A stretch of DNA of 64,000 bases from Planctomycetota bacterium (GTDB lineage Bacteria > Planctomycetota > UBA8742 > UBA2392): contig JAOSKM010000001.1 in assembly GCA_027493625.1 (NCBI GenBank), forward strand, positions 2,380,657 through 2,444,656. Direction: 5' to 3'. The notes beneath the pieces are model-generated. The model searched no databases. It was given only the letters and a program-made list of their open reading frames with translations, and had not been told where the DNA came from. Positions within the stretch are counted from its first letter, which is position 1. Each line of letters starts with the position of its first letter. The position numbers were made by a program, and so were the translations under genes. This document shows, piece by piece, positions 37,172 through 46,013 of the stretch.

Positions 37172-39100
37172 TTATGCGCCTTCCGCGACCGGTTCCTTCT
37201 CTCGTTTGGTGAAGAACTCGGCGCGCTGTTGGTGATAGCCAAGCGTAAAGAGGCCCTGCTCAGGCAAGGGTAAGAACGCAGGAAACCCGACGAGTCTCTT
37301 GCCCGCGTTGCGTTTGACGAAGTCCTCCACGGACTCCTTTTCCTGCATGCCGTTTTGCTGGCCGACAAGCCAGTTCGAGAGCTTGTCGATCATGCGGTGG
37401 GTGAACACCGCGGCGCCGCCAAACCGGCCGTCTCTAGCTTTGCGGAAGTAGTGCACTTCTGACTTGAGCAAGCGCGGGAAAACCGCTTGCGGTGTCGCGC
37501 AGGCTGCAGCGAAGTATCGATCCGTTACGCTCGCGCCAACATCGCCCAACGCAAGTTCCTGCATTCGTTCGACACAGGCGAAGAGGCGACCGAGCAGATA
37601 GCCCTTGTTCTTTTCGTTTTCATTCATGGCGGGTAGGACCTCCTCGAAATGGACGTTGAACTCCTTGGTGAATCGTTGCCGGTTGCAGCGAAGCACCGCC
37701 TTGATTAGCGCGGCTCGTTCCGGGGTGACACGGCGTTGAGGCTCGCTGCGACAACGCCGCACGGCAGCCTCCAGCACACTCAGGGGCAAAGGTCGGTTCG
37801 CCAGTACGCACACGAAGACCTCGCCGGCCAAGTTTGGGGGTAACATCGATTGGTCGCCGCGCACGGCGAGGGACCGAAGCAAGCGCCATAGTGCGGGCTT
37901 GCCTCGCAATCCGACGATGCTGATGTCTTCAAACCAGCCCTGAATGGCGCGCACGACACGTTGCGTTGTGTCGGTATGAAATGCGCGCACGGTTGCCCGG
38001 CCCTGTCCGCCGGACAAGATCAGCAGCCGAAATGCCGCCGAGTCATCGAGGTCAAGCGGTTTCCCGCCCTCCCATGGTGCGTGGAGCGCATCGCCAACCG
38101 GAGTCGCGCTGTTGGAATCGGCCGCGTCGTTCATTTGAAACAGCGACGGATCCAGTCGAATGTGCAAAGCTTCCAGGGCACTTAGGTTTGCCTCTTCGAC
38201 GGCCGGAGCGATGGCCGACGGTACGCGACTGTCATTGTCGGCCCAGAACACCGCCGCCGTGTCCTCCGACAGCCGCATCATCTGTCTGGGCAGCGTGATC
38301 GTCGGCTCCTTGGGATCTGGCCACGAGGGATCCAGCAAACGGTTGAGCGCCGTCGTGTAGGCTTCCGCCGCCGCTCGAGACACAGGGGCGTTGCTGTTGC
38401 GTTCGAATCCATAGGACTCAAACGCACTAGCGTTGAAGCTCACGATCGCGACACCTGAAGTGCTGCCTCCGGGCACGCGTTTGATGGGAGGATGCTTGTC
38501 CGCGAGTACGGCTTGCTCGCCGGATACGAGGCACTGGTGCAGTTCGGCGCCCTGCTGCTGTTTTCCGCGAACTCCCGCCCAATACGTCGCCACTGAATCC
38601 AGCCGGTGGACGTAGTCGCTGTCGCCTTCAACTTGAAACACGAATAAGTGGTTGCTCTCCAACTCCTTGGCAGTCACCCTCGCGGTGACTTCCTTGACTG
38701 CAGCGGCGAGGTGCGGTTTGGATGCCAGGAAGCGTTGGATCGCCGCCAAAGAGCTCGACCCAGTTTCTTTCGCTGCGCGCTCGATCTCGTCCACAAACAG
38801 GCCGTGGCGCGCCGCGAGTTTGCCTGCGTCGCGGTCTCCGACGCCGAAGACGTATTCAGCCTTGTCGACGAGAAACTCGGCCTTGTCGCCTGAAGTGCGG
38901 CCTGATTGTCGAGGAATCGGTAACTTGAGTCCGCGAGGTTTTCCCTTCTTCCCCTCTGGCGGGCGCAAGAGGGATTGCAGATTGATAAGACGGCCGTCCG
39001 GCTTGAGGTGGACCACCCAATGCACTTCGCGCATTTCGAAGTTGGGGTCGTCCACCAGTCCTTCACGTTCGGCAAGTTTGACCAGGGATTGCAGGATCAT
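37172..39100 (-). CDS. cas8c: Cas8c (Csd1) large subunit of type I-C Cascade
   Basis: The 642-aa protein recognises PAM and recruits Cas3; internal translation in type I-C can also supply the small subunit (Cas11c). The N-terminus ILQSLVKLAEREGLVDDPNF and VHWVVHLKPDGRLINLQSLL, FLVDKAEYVFGVGD, and the later FHTDTTQRVVRAIQGWFEDI, AALIKAVLRCNRQRFTKEFN and GYLLGRLFACVERMQELALG match the Csd1 pattern. Its ATG overlaps the cas5c stop (atga), indicating coupled translation. I could not identify an internal Cas11c start with confidence. Confidence 0.95.
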   Translation of the reverse strand: MILQSLVKLAEREGLVDDPNFEMREVHWVVHLKPDGRLINLQSLLRPPEGKKGKPRGLKLPIPRQSGRTSGDKAEFLVDKAEYVFGVGDRDAGKLAARHGLFVDEIERAAKETGSSSLAAIQRFLASKPHLAAAVKEVTARVTAKELESNHLFVFQVEGDSDYVHRLDSVATYWAGVRGKQQQGAELHQCLVSGEQAVLADKHPPIKRVPGGSTSGVAIVSFNASAFESYGFERNSNAPVSRAAAEAYTTALNRLLDPSWPDPKEPTITLPRQMMRLSEDTAAVFWADNDSRVPSAIAPAVEEANLSALEALHIRLDPSLFQMNDAADSNSATPVGDALHAPWEGGKPLDLDDSAAFRLLILSGGQGRATVRAFHTDTTQRVVRAIQGWFEDISIVGLRGKPALWRLLRSLAVRGDQSMLPPNLAGEVFVCVLANRPLPLSVLEAAVRRCRSEPQRRVTPERAALIKAVLRCNRQRFTKEFNVHFEEVLPAMNENEKNKGYLLGRLFACVERMQELALGDVGASVTDRYFAAACATPQAVFPRLLKSEVHYFRKARDGRFGGAAVFTHRMIDKLSNWLVGQQNGMQEKESVEDFVKRNAGKRLVGFPAFLPLPEQGLFTLGYHQQRAEFFTKREKEPVAEGA

Positions 39101-39762
39101 GCGTGCACCTCCGTTTGGATGGCTGGCACGTCGATAACGCCGTCGCGCATCGTCGCGTGAAAGAAGTGAGGCTGGAACGGCCGACCGTTGATGTACTCGA
39201 TGTCGTTGAGCATCCAGCCGAGATCCCGCTGCCCGCTCAACTCGTCAGCGGGTACCGGCGAGCGCCCATTGACGAGCTCCACCGACGCCGGAAATTCCCT
39301 GCAACCGAGGTACGGCTGTTGAAACTGCTGGCCTTTTTCGGCGCGACGCGTGAACATTTCGTCGTACTTGGTGATCGTGTCACCTTCACCGGCTTTTGAC
39401 GTCAGAGCAATCGAAGCTTCCACAACATAGGCCACGTCACGCAACAACACCGCGTTGCGTTGTTGACGATCATCGTCTGCGAAGAAGTCCCGATCGGCGC
39501 TGTTCGCGTTGGCCCACGCTTTGAACGTGGATGGTATCTTGCTCGCAACTTCGTTGCGCTTGACGGCTGTGAACCGGATCGGGTTCAGCACCGTGATGCG
39601 ACGAACGACCCAGCGCATTTGCGGTTTCCAAAGAACAGCCTCCAGCACGCCGCGCGCAGCCGACGGCGTGATCACGTCGTAAGAAACGCGCTCCACCTTC
39701 ATCTCCGGCCGCGTGAAACACGCAAGCTCCCCGGAAATCCGAACCAAATGCGCCCTATTCAT
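39097..39762 (-). CDS. cas5c: Cas5c (Cas5d) crRNA-processing subunit
   Basis: In type I-C, Cas5c replaces Cas6: it cuts at the base of the repeat hairpin and stays bound to the 11-nt 5' handle. The 221-aa protein has ISGELACFTRPEMKVERVSY, DVITPSAARGVLEAVLWKPQ and MRWVVRRITVLNPIRFTAVK, matching the family including the conserved aromatic and basic residues of the active centre. Its binding rule, stem plus 11-nt tail, is exactly what is preserved in the variable half of the array. Confidence 0.95.
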   Translation of the reverse strand: MNRAHLVRISGELACFTRPEMKVERVSYDVITPSAARGVLEAVLWKPQMRWVVRRITVLNPIRFTAVKRNEVASKIPSTFKAWANANSADRDFFADDDRQQRNAVLLRDVAYVVEASIALTSKAGEGDTITKYDEMFTRRAEKGQQFQQPYLGCREFPASVELVNGRSPVPADELSGQRDLGWMLNDIEYINGRPFQPHFFHATMRDGVIDVPAIQTEVHA

Positions 39763-39779
39763 GTAAGGACCCTCCTCTA

Positions 39780-40040
39780 TCAGTTTTCGCTGGCACCAAG
39801 ACGGTTGAACAGGCGTGCGCGCCGCCGCTGCTCCTTGCGATAGGCATCAATCCGCAGCAGCAGCGCTTTGCGAACGATGAGCTTGATGACTTCCAGCTCC
39901 GACAACCGCTCCACGTCCTTCTTGAGTAAGAGGTACAGGACTGCATCGTGAACAAGATCCTCTGCATCGCGGTATGCGTGCGGCCGGCTATCCCCGAGTG
40001 CACCGATCGCCGACCTGCGAACGTGATTCCAGTCAACCAT
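39780..40040 (-). CDS. Small sigma-70 region 2-like protein inside the cas operon
   Basis: The 86-aa protein reads DWNHVRRSAIGALGDSRPHA, YRDAEDLVHDAVLYLLLKKD, then VIKLIVRKALLLRIDAYRKE followed by a basic tail QRRRARLF. This is the helix pattern of ECF sigma region 2 (DAEDLVQ-type motif, then the RNxxxDxxR-like helix) with no region 4. It lies between cas3 and cas5c, 17 nt upstream of cas5c on the same strand. GGAG about 7 nt before the ATG at 40040 supports that start. It could be half of a split sigma factor or a diverged regulator; type I-C loci do not normally include it. Confidence 0.6.
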   Translation of the reverse strand: MVDWNHVRRSAIGALGDSRPHAYRDAEDLVHDAVLYLLLKKDVERLSELEVIKLIVRKALLLRIDAYRKEQRRRARLFNRLGASEN

Positions 40041-40078
40041 GAAAATCTCCATTGGGCAACCATACTACTTCTTGACCG

Positions 40079-40107
40079 TACATAGAATGGTAGTTTAATA
40101 GAGTTAA
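40079..40107 (-). promoter_or_regulatory. Possible promoter for the cas5c-cas2 part of the operon
   Basis: On the minus strand TTAACT (40107-40102) and TATGTA (40084-40079) are separated by 17 nt in an unusually AT-rich stretch just upstream of the small sigma-like gene. Matches to -35 and -10 consensus are partial, so this is tentative. Confidence 0.3.
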
Positions 40108-40171
40108 CGCGCATCGATGATGTGTACACGGTTTTTCTTGAGGTTCTGCCGGCTGCGTTATCTTCAGACAT

Positions 40172-40257
40172 CGCCACTCCTCGGGGCTTGGCGCGGATTG
40201 AAATCTAGTGCGGTCTAGAAGCAGGCTTAGGAAAGGGGGTACTTCCACCCCCTTTCC
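40172..40257 (+). ncRNA. Solitary CRISPR-repeat-like hairpin plus handle, with downstream hairpin
   Basis: On the plus strand CGCCA (40172-40176) pairs with TGGCG (40189-40193) across a 12-nt loop and is followed directly by the 11-nt handle CGGATTGAAAT (40194-40204). After 25 nt (40205-40229) comes a perfect 11-bp hairpin with arms ggaaagggggt and accccctttcc (40230-40257). The layout is that of a single crRNA unit on the strand opposite to the array and cas genes, and it shares 16 nt with the array unit at 32943. It could be a crRNA-like regulatory RNA, a fossil repeat, or coincidence. The second hairpin may also act as terminator for cas3. Confidence 0.45.
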
Positions 40258-40265
40258 CAGTTCTT

Positions 40266-42557
40266 TCATACAATCAGCGCTTCGCCGTCCGGCACGTTTG
40301 CCGCGGACAAGTCCAGACCAAACCGATCCGAGTATACTGAGCGGTGCGACACACTCTGGACGAAGCGTTCCTCGTCGCCCTCAAAGAGCGCTTCCGCCGC
40401 TCCTTTCGCCAACAGGCTGTGAAGCGCCAGTTCGTAAATCGAAACGGTGAATGGCTGGAGAGCCCTCAAGAGTTTGCCGGTGACGAAGCCTGAGCGGAGC
40501 TGTTCCACGATGTCCGGCGCTTTGCCCCAGCGAGGCACAAAGGTCAGCGCGCCGTCTTCGATGAAGCGGTACGCTTCCGCGACCTGTTTGAACTTGAGCT
40601 CGCGGCGCAAAGGCGTAATGCCGCTGTCCATCTGGCCGATGGCCCGGAAGTAGTCTCGGAAAAACGCGCGTCCCACCTGGGGCGCGAATAGGTCCAGCTC
40701 GTCACCGTCCAAAGTAGAAGCAGCGAGCAACGTGTTGGCAACTTCCGTTGATATACGCGGTAGTCCCGGGGGCGGCTTAGTTGGCGCCCGGTACACTCGC
40801 AACAAGCCTCCCCGCTCGCCAAGTTTGCCTTCGCGATTGCACCGGCCAGCAGCCTGTACGAGCGAGTCAACACCGGCCAAGGCGCGATAGACGACTGGAA
40901 AGTCGAGGTCGACGCCCGCCTCAACGAGCTGTGTTGACACGACACGGCACGTGTGCCCGTCGCTGAGTCGTTGCCTGATCTTGCCAATGACAACGCTTCT
41001 GTGGGCTGCGCACATGTTTGCTGACAGGTGAAAACAGCTCTCGTCACCGAGAACGCGATCCAGCTCGAGCGTCAGGTCGCGGGCATCGTCCCGGCGGTGC
41101 GTGATGCAAAGAACCCTATCGTGCGTCGCCAATCGTTGCGCGAGTGCCGGCCAGTCGAGAGGCTCATCCGCAAGCACCTCGACACGAGCCCTGGGCGGGG
41201 GCGGCGCGGGAGCAATCCGCGCGCGAATGTTCTGCTGCCGTAGGGCCGGAAACGGCGCCTCCAGCGCCGGCTGTGTTGCCGTTGAAAGCACGATACTGCA
41301 GCCGTATCCCTCAATGAGTTCGTTGAGAGCCCAAATGGTCGGGTGCAAGAGCTTGGGCGGCAACGTCTGCGCTTCATCAACTACGATGACACTGTTGCAG
41401 ATGTTGTGCAGCTTGCGGCACTTGGACGGTTTGCACGCGAAGAGGCTTTCGAAGAACTGGACTGCCGTTGTGACGATGACGGGGGCATCCCAATTCTCGG
41501 TGGCGAGCCGTCTGCGTTCCGCGGCTTCAGAAGGCGCTTCCACATCCGTTGGCTCGCTCACTGCGCTATGGTGCTCGACGACGTTCTCGGCAAGCGCGCC
41601 TAGTGCCGACCGATAGACAGCGGTAGTTTGTTCGATGATGCTGGTGTACGGGATGACGACAACGACGCGACGCTTTCCGTGTCTGGCTGCATGACGCAGC
41701 GCAAACGACAGCGAGCTCAGGGTCTTGCCGCCGCCTGTGGCAACGTCGAGAAAGAACGCTCCCGGAGCCAGTTCCGCAGAGTCCCGGCACGCTTTGAGCA
41801 CCTCCTGGCGGTAGGCGAACAGCCGGCGTTGGTCGGCAGCCATGAAAGCCGGGTTCTGCGCGGCCACCATCGAGTCAACACTCAAGTCCAGAGTGTCGCG
41901 GAGCTGCGCAATCGAGGAAAACGACTCTCGAAACCGTGCAACCTGGCGGTCTCTGGGAAGTACGCTGTCTTGTGCACGCTCCGCATCGAGTCTGTCCGCA
42001 TCAACCAGCGCGGAGAAGATCATCCGCAGCAAGAACTCGGATCGCAACGCACGACTCGCAGGGTCACTTTGAAGCTGAGGCGGCGGCGCCAGCGCCTCCA
42101 GAACTGATCGCGGAATCAAAATCTCTGCAGCGGGCTGTTCTGCCTGCACGCCTTGATATCGCCTGACCACAGGGTCGCTGGTCAGGCGCGCCTTGAGATC
42201 CGCTTGCCCGTCAGCCAGACCCGCGTGATGCCCAGCGATCGGAAACGCCAGCAACGCGCGCAGATTCTCCGGGAGCGAACTCAACAGCTCGCCGACGTGT
42301 ACCGCGCCCGCCGAAGAATGATCGACGCGCTCCGTCGATAGCCCCAGCGCGGAGCGTTGAAGCATCTCCTGGAAATCTGGATGGTACTTGCCTAGATCGT
42401 GCCAAAGGCCGGCTAGCATTCCCCATTCAGCCGCACCAAATTGATCGGCAAACGAGGATGCGGACGCACCGACATTGGCCAAATGCTCGGCTAAGGGCTG
42501 CCAACGAGCTTGGTCAAGACACCTTCCGGCAACGCTGATGGTGCGGGCGTAATGCAT
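40266..42557 (-). CDS. cas3: Cas3 helicase-nuclease
   Basis: The 763-aa effector is recruited by Cascade to degrade target DNA. The N-terminal HD nuclease has WGMLAGLWHDLGKYHPDFQE and RVDHSSAGAVHV and the later AFPIAGHHAGLADG. The helicase has FLDVATGGGKTLSSLSFALR (motif I), VVVIPYTSIIEQT, SVIVVDEAQTLPPKLLHPTI (DEAQ box, motif II), STATQP (motif III), and VVSTQLVEAGVDLDFPVVYR with DSLVQAAGRCNREG (motifs V and VI). All key residues are present. The ATG at 42557 is preferred over the in-frame start at 42650, which adds basic residues overlapping the divergent promoter region. It heads the minus-strand cas operon. Confidence 0.95.
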   Translation of the reverse strand: MHYARTISVAGRCLDQARWQPLAEHLANVGASASSFADQFGAAEWGMLAGLWHDLGKYHPDFQEMLQRSALGLSTERVDHSSAGAVHVGELLSSLPENLRALLAFPIAGHHAGLADGQADLKARLTSDPVVRRYQGVQAEQPAAEILIPRSVLEALAPPPQLQSDPASRALRSEFLLRMIFSALVDADRLDAERAQDSVLPRDRQVARFRESFSSIAQLRDTLDLSVDSMVAAQNPAFMAADQRRLFAYRQEVLKACRDSAELAPGAFFLDVATGGGKTLSSLSFALRHAARHGKRRVVVVIPYTSIIEQTTAVYRSALGALAENVVEHHSAVSEPTDVEAPSEAAERRRLATENWDAPVIVTTAVQFFESLFACKPSKCRKLHNICNSVIVVDEAQTLPPKLLHPTIWALNELIEGYGCSIVLSTATQPALEAPFPALRQQNIRARIAPAPPPPRARVEVLADEPLDWPALAQRLATHDRVLCITHRRDDARDLTLELDRVLGDESCFHLSANMCAAHRSVVIGKIRQRLSDGHTCRVVSTQLVEAGVDLDFPVVYRALAGVDSLVQAAGRCNREGKLGERGGLLRVYRAPTKPPPGLPRISTEVANTLLAASTLDGDELDLFAPQVGRAFFRDYFRAIGQMDSGITPLRRELKFKQVAEAYRFIEDGALTFVPRWGKAPDIVEQLRSGFVTGKLLRALQPFTVSIYELALHSLLAKGAAEALFEGDEERFVQSVSHRSVYSDRFGLDLSAANVPDGEALIV

Positions 42558-42734
42558 CCACTCAACCTCGGAAAACACGTTACGAGACCAAGCATACACC
42601 ATCGTGCGACAAGCACTTGCCCGTCGCGCTGCTCGACGCGTCATCTCCAACTAGGAGAAACGGTTGCAGATTCTGGATTTCCTGCTTCACCTTGGCTATG
42701 GTGTTGCGGGGCCGCCGAAAGAGGAGGTGGCCTC

Positions 42735-43331
42735 ATGCCATTTGTAAACCAGCACCCTGTTGTCGACCTTAGCTCGTACTCTGCAGATCATCTTCGAGAC
42801 GCGTTCGACCGCGCAGTTGGCTTCGCGGAGGCCTTTGACAAGGCCATAGGCCGTGTTGTTCGCGTCATCCACTCAATCCCTAAACACCATCGCGGCTGGC
42901 CGTTGAACCAGGTTTCGGTGTACCTTGGCCGTTCAACCCTCCCGAACGTCTCGGGCAGATTCCGTGCAGGTCTGAACGACCGCAGGCATTCATCAGGCAC
43001 GGTGCTCTTCCGTACCAAGGGCGCGTATCTTGCCGACTTGGAACGTGTTGGACTTCTCGTGCTGAGCGAGCTCAAGCGAATCAACGCGCTTTGCGTGGCT
43101 AACATCGATAGATCGGGCGTTGGTCCAACGCCGACCGCAGGCAACGAAGCCTGCGTCTACTTGACGTGGGGCGAGACGTCGCCCGTCGAAATCTACCCGC
43201 CATCTATGAGCGACTTGCGTGACGTTGCCCGAAACGTCGCTGCCGCATCCGGGCGTCTCGTAACCCAACGTGCCGTGCTGGAAGGCCTGTCCGCGATGCA
43301 GCAATCGGTGACGTACTGCTATCTGGAGTAG
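42735..43331 (+). CDS. Hypothetical protein divergent from cas3
   Basis: A 198-aa soluble protein with a strong RBS (GAGGAGGTGG) before the ATG. The segment VSVYLGRSTLPNVSGRFRAG, LNDRRHSSGTVLFRTKG faintly recalls the GIY-YIG nuclease layout (Tyr-x-Gly-x-Ser, then Arg), but the match is weak. It shares the 177-nt upstream region with cas3, so it might be co-regulated with it. Otherwise unrecognised. Confidence 0.5.
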   Translation: MPFVNQHPVVDLSSYSADHLRDAFDRAVGFAEAFDKAIGRVVRVIHSIPKHHRGWPLNQVSVYLGRSTLPNVSGRFRAGLNDRRHSSGTVLFRTKGAYLADLERVGLLVLSELKRINALCVANIDRSGVGPTPTAGNEACVYLTWGETSPVEIYPPSMSDLRDVARNVAAASGRLVTQRAVLEGLSAMQQSVTYCYLE

Positions 43332-43530
43332 ATCGGTTCACACTTGAAGCGTTTGGTGAAGTGGTCCGCGCTTGCCCTTGTTTGAAGCCGTCACCGCCAT
43401 CGTCGATAGTTCCCGTTGCCATACGAAAGCCTTTTGTACGCGCGGCGCTTTTGCGCCAGTCATGGTGTCGTGGCGTTCGAGCATAGTTCGGTTCACTTTC
43501 CGCTTCTTTGGTGAAGCGCGCGCTGTGCCG

Positions 43531-44136
43531 ATGAAAGGCTGGTTCTTGGATGAGCGCAGATTCTTCACGCGTGCCCAACAAAATGCCGTTCGGCGCACGG
43601 CGAGGAAACGGCGAGCCGCGCGGGCTCGATGGCTCGAGTGGTTCTTGGCGGAGTTGGCTTTTGAGACGGGTTTGCGGGTGAGCGAAATGGCGCAACTGGT
43701 TCACAGCGACTTGTGCATGGATTTGAAGCGGCCCTTCGTATTCGTACGCAAGGGTAAAGGTGGCAAAGCACGGCAGGTTCTTGTGCGCCGCGAACTCGTC
43801 CACACCGTTGCGGAGTTCGCGGCCTGGAAAAGCACGCAGGGCGGGCCAATCGGAGCTGAGTCGCCTGTCTTTCTGTCCTCTGTAACGGGCAGAGCTATGA
43901 CCAAACGCGCCCTGCAGGATGCGTTCAACCGCGTCTGCACGGCCGCCAAGGTTGAAGGCCACAGCATCCACGACGCAAGACACACCTACGCATCAGAACT
44001 CTATCGCGCGAGCGGTGGCAACCTCCGCTTGGTTCAAAAACAGCTTGGCCACGCGCGCATCACAACCACCCAAATTTACGCGGACGTGTTCGACGAGGAC
44101 GCCACACGCGCTGTGGAGAACCTCTACGCCCGATAG
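43531..44136 (+). CDS. Tyrosine recombinase / phage-type integrase
   Basis: The catalytic domain is complete: Arg in FETGLRVSEMAQL, Lys in RKGKGGKARQVLV, His-x-x-Arg in HDARHTYASELY, His in QLGHARITTT and the nucleophile Tyr in TQIYADV. At about 200 aa it is short; the N-terminal SAM-like DNA-binding domain is reduced or missing. The frame stays open upstream to 43372, but that part is not integrase-like, so the start is uncertain. It marks the probable left side of an integrated island; the partner integrase lies at 60.6-61.9 kb. Confidence 0.85.
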   Translation: MKGWFLDERRFFTRAQQNAVRRTARKRRAARARWLEWFLAELAFETGLRVSEMAQLVHSDLCMDLKRPFVFVRKGKGGKARQVLVRRELVHTVAEFAAWKSTQGGPIGAESPVFLSSVTGRAMTKRALQDAFNRVCTAAKVEGHSIHDARHTYASELYRASGGNLRLVQKQLGHARITTTQIYADVFDEDATRAVENLYAR

Positions 44137-44154
44137 CCCTAGCAGGAGAAGGCC

Positions 44155-45060
44155 ATGAACCGTTACTTGTTGCTCGCCTTGATCTCGGCCACAGGCATCG
44201 CGCTCCACGCCCAAACCGTTCTCACCCAGGGTGCGCCAGCGAACTTGCACGGAACACCGTCTCCGGAAGCGCTCACATTCTCGCCTCAGCAAGGCTGGTG
44301 GAACGGAGTTGCGGTTGGCTCTGGAACTACCAACGCATCAGCAGTCGCCATAGACATCGGCAGTAAGTCATCAAGTCCTTCACCAAGCTACGGCAACTAC
44401 AACAACAACTTCCTGCTTTCAAACGGCAACTGGGGCACGATCGCTTCAACCTCTGGATCGGCAACCGCCAGCGGGTCCTACTCCAATCCGTTCAGCCAGG
44501 CATCTCTCTACCATGCTCAAGTCTCCAGCGTTGTCTTTGACGCCGGCCCGTCCACAGTAAACCTGACGCGAACAACATTCCCCGGAACACCTTCAGTTAA
44601 CGTGTCCGGCCAGTTCATCCACCTCTGGGAGGTCTACGTAAACCCCGGTGAAGAGGGCGTTCGAAACATCAAAGTCACCAAGTCCGGCAACCTACTGACT
44701 TGGAACTGGTCGGTCTTTGCGCCGGGCACAAACACTGCATGGGTTTCGCGCATGGAGCGAACGTATGGCGAATACAGCCTGTCGTCTACAAACGACGTAA
44801 ACCAATCGATCAATTTCTCCCAACCAGGTTACTGGTGCGTAGCCGTCTTCAGCGAATACGCAAACGGCGTTGATTCAGCGGGAACTACAGTCAGCGTCCA
44901 AGTTTCAACACCAAGTAGCAGCGGAGGCGTTGGTGGAGGAGACGACGAGTCTTGCAGCACTGGTGAGGGTTCGGGTTCGCCCTGGCGTCTCCTGCCATGT
45001 TTGTTCGCCGCAGTCGTTCTTTCGTTCAGGCAGCTTCGCCAGCGACGTGGAGGTATCTGA
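44155..45060 (+). CDS. Exported Ser/Gly/Asn-rich protein with C-terminal anchor
   Basis: The 301-aa protein has a signal peptide (NRYLLLALISATGIALHAQT), a low-complexity beta-rich body (SKSSSPSPSYGNYNNNFLLS, WGTIASTSGSATASGSYSNP) and ends with a Gly-rich hinge, a hydrophobic helix (WRLLPCLFAAVVLSFRQL) and RQRRGG. This tripartite end resembles sorting signals of the GlyGly-CTERM or MYXO-CTERM kind; assignment is tentative. GGAG precedes the ATG. Its TGA overlaps the next ATG (tgatg), so the following peptidase is translationally coupled. Confidence 0.6.
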   Translation: MNRYLLLALISATGIALHAQTVLTQGAPANLHGTPSPEALTFSPQQGWWNGVAVGSGTTNASAVAIDIGSKSSSPSPSYGNYNNNFLLSNGNWGTIASTSGSATASGSYSNPFSQASLYHAQVSSVVFDAGPSTVNLTRTTFPGTPSVNVSGQFIHLWEVYVNPGEEGVRNIKVTKSGNLLTWNWSVFAPGTNTAWVSRMERTYGEYSLSSTNDVNQSINFSQPGYWCVAVFSEYANGVDSAGTTVSVQVSTPSSSGGVGGGDDESCSTGEGSGSPWRLLPCLFAAVVLSFRQLRQRRGGI

Positions 45061-45620
45061 TGCGCATGGCAGCCTGCACGTTGCTGGCAGTCCTTCTATC
45101 GGGCTGTCTGTTCATGACTCCCAAAGCGCCGGACAGCGTTTCGGAAAGCGCGGTGGTGCTCGCCGTGCCCGTCTTAGAACAGGACGGAAAGTTCGAGTGT
45201 GGCAACGCGAGCCTCTCCATGTTGCTGGCCTACTACGCCCACACTCCGGACGCCGGCCGCGTAACGGAACTCAAAAGCAAAGCGTTCACCGAGCAAGGGC
45301 TGTCCGGCCAGGAAATGCTGGACTTCCTTGATGCGGAGGGCTTCGAAGCCGTTTTGTTCAGTGGAGACCTCAGCCACGAAGTAGAAGGCGCTTACTACCA
45401 CTTGGACAAGCGTCGGCCGCTGTTGGTCTGCCTCTCCAACGACGGTGAAGCCCGACACTTCGTCCTCGTAACCGGCTACGACCCCGAGCTTGAACTCATC
45501 TACGTACAGGACCCCTTCCGGGGAGCGCTGCGCTTCTCGGGCTGGGAGTTTGACGTCTTCTGGAAACGCTGCGACCGCTTCTGCCTTCTGGCCGTGCCAA
45601 GGCAGGCGGCCGGCAACTAA
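45060..45620 (+). CDS. C39-peptidase-like lipoprotein
   Basis: The 186-aa protein has a lipobox signal (MRMAACTLLAVLLSGC). VLEQDGKFECGNASLSMLLA holds the catalytic Cys, EARHFVLVTGYDPE the His, and IYVQDPFRG the Asp of the papain-like C39 fold, the double-glycine leader peptidase class. It may process a secreted peptide or a partner protein; neighbours with signal peptides are candidates. Co-translated with the preceding gene. Confidence 0.75.
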   Translation: MRMAACTLLAVLLSGCLFMTPKAPDSVSESAVVLAVPVLEQDGKFECGNASLSMLLAYYAHTPDAGRVTELKSKAFTEQGLSGQEMLDFLDAEGFEAVLFSGDLSHEVEGAYYHLDKRRPLLVCLSNDGEARHFVLVTGYDPELELIYVQDPFRGALRFSGWEFDVFWKRCDRFCLLAVPRQAAGN

Positions 45621-45636
45621 CGAAAGGGGCATCAAC

Positions 45637-45999
45637 ATGTGGATCATCCGTTCTCTGGCCATAGTGCTGGCCGTAATCCTTGCTTCCGCGCCGGCTTTCG
45701 CCCAGGAAGCGCAACGACTCCAACAGCACGAACTGGAAGCACTCCAGAAAAGGCAAACACCGAAGTTGCCCCAAACCCGCGGCGGCTCGCCAATCCAGCC
45801 TGTCACCTCACTGAGCAAGGGGGAACTGAGCCAACTTCGGCTAGTCCGCACGGAAACACGCATCGTCCACAACCTGGAAGAGCTGCGCGCGGGCGACGTG
45901 GAAACAGGCCTCAGCACGGTCTACTGGGTTCTCATCGGCGTGGGTATCGCGGCCGGCGTCGTCATCCTGATCACGTTGATCCTGATCTTCACCATCTAA
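45637..45999 (+). CDS. Small exported protein with C-terminal membrane helix
   Basis: A 120-aa protein with signal peptide (WIIRSLAIVLAVILASAPAF, then AQ), a short Gln/Arg-rich body, and a final hydrophobic helix (TVYWVLIGVGIAAGVVILIT). No family is recognised. It follows the C39-like gene by 16 nt with GAAAGGGG as RBS, so it belongs to the same cassette and might be its target or an accessory factor. Confidence 0.6.
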   Translation: MWIIRSLAIVLAVILASAPAFAQEAQRLQQHELEALQKRQTPKLPQTRGGSPIQPVTSLSKGELSQLRLVRTETRIVHNLEELRAGDVETGLSTVYWVLIGVGIAAGVVILITLILIFTI

Positions 46000-46013
46000 A
46001 CGCGAGGACAGCC

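Noticed and set aside
43331..43530. Attachment-site duplication near the left integrase
   Set aside because: I could not find a matching direct repeat near 61.9-62.3 kb or elsewhere in the window.
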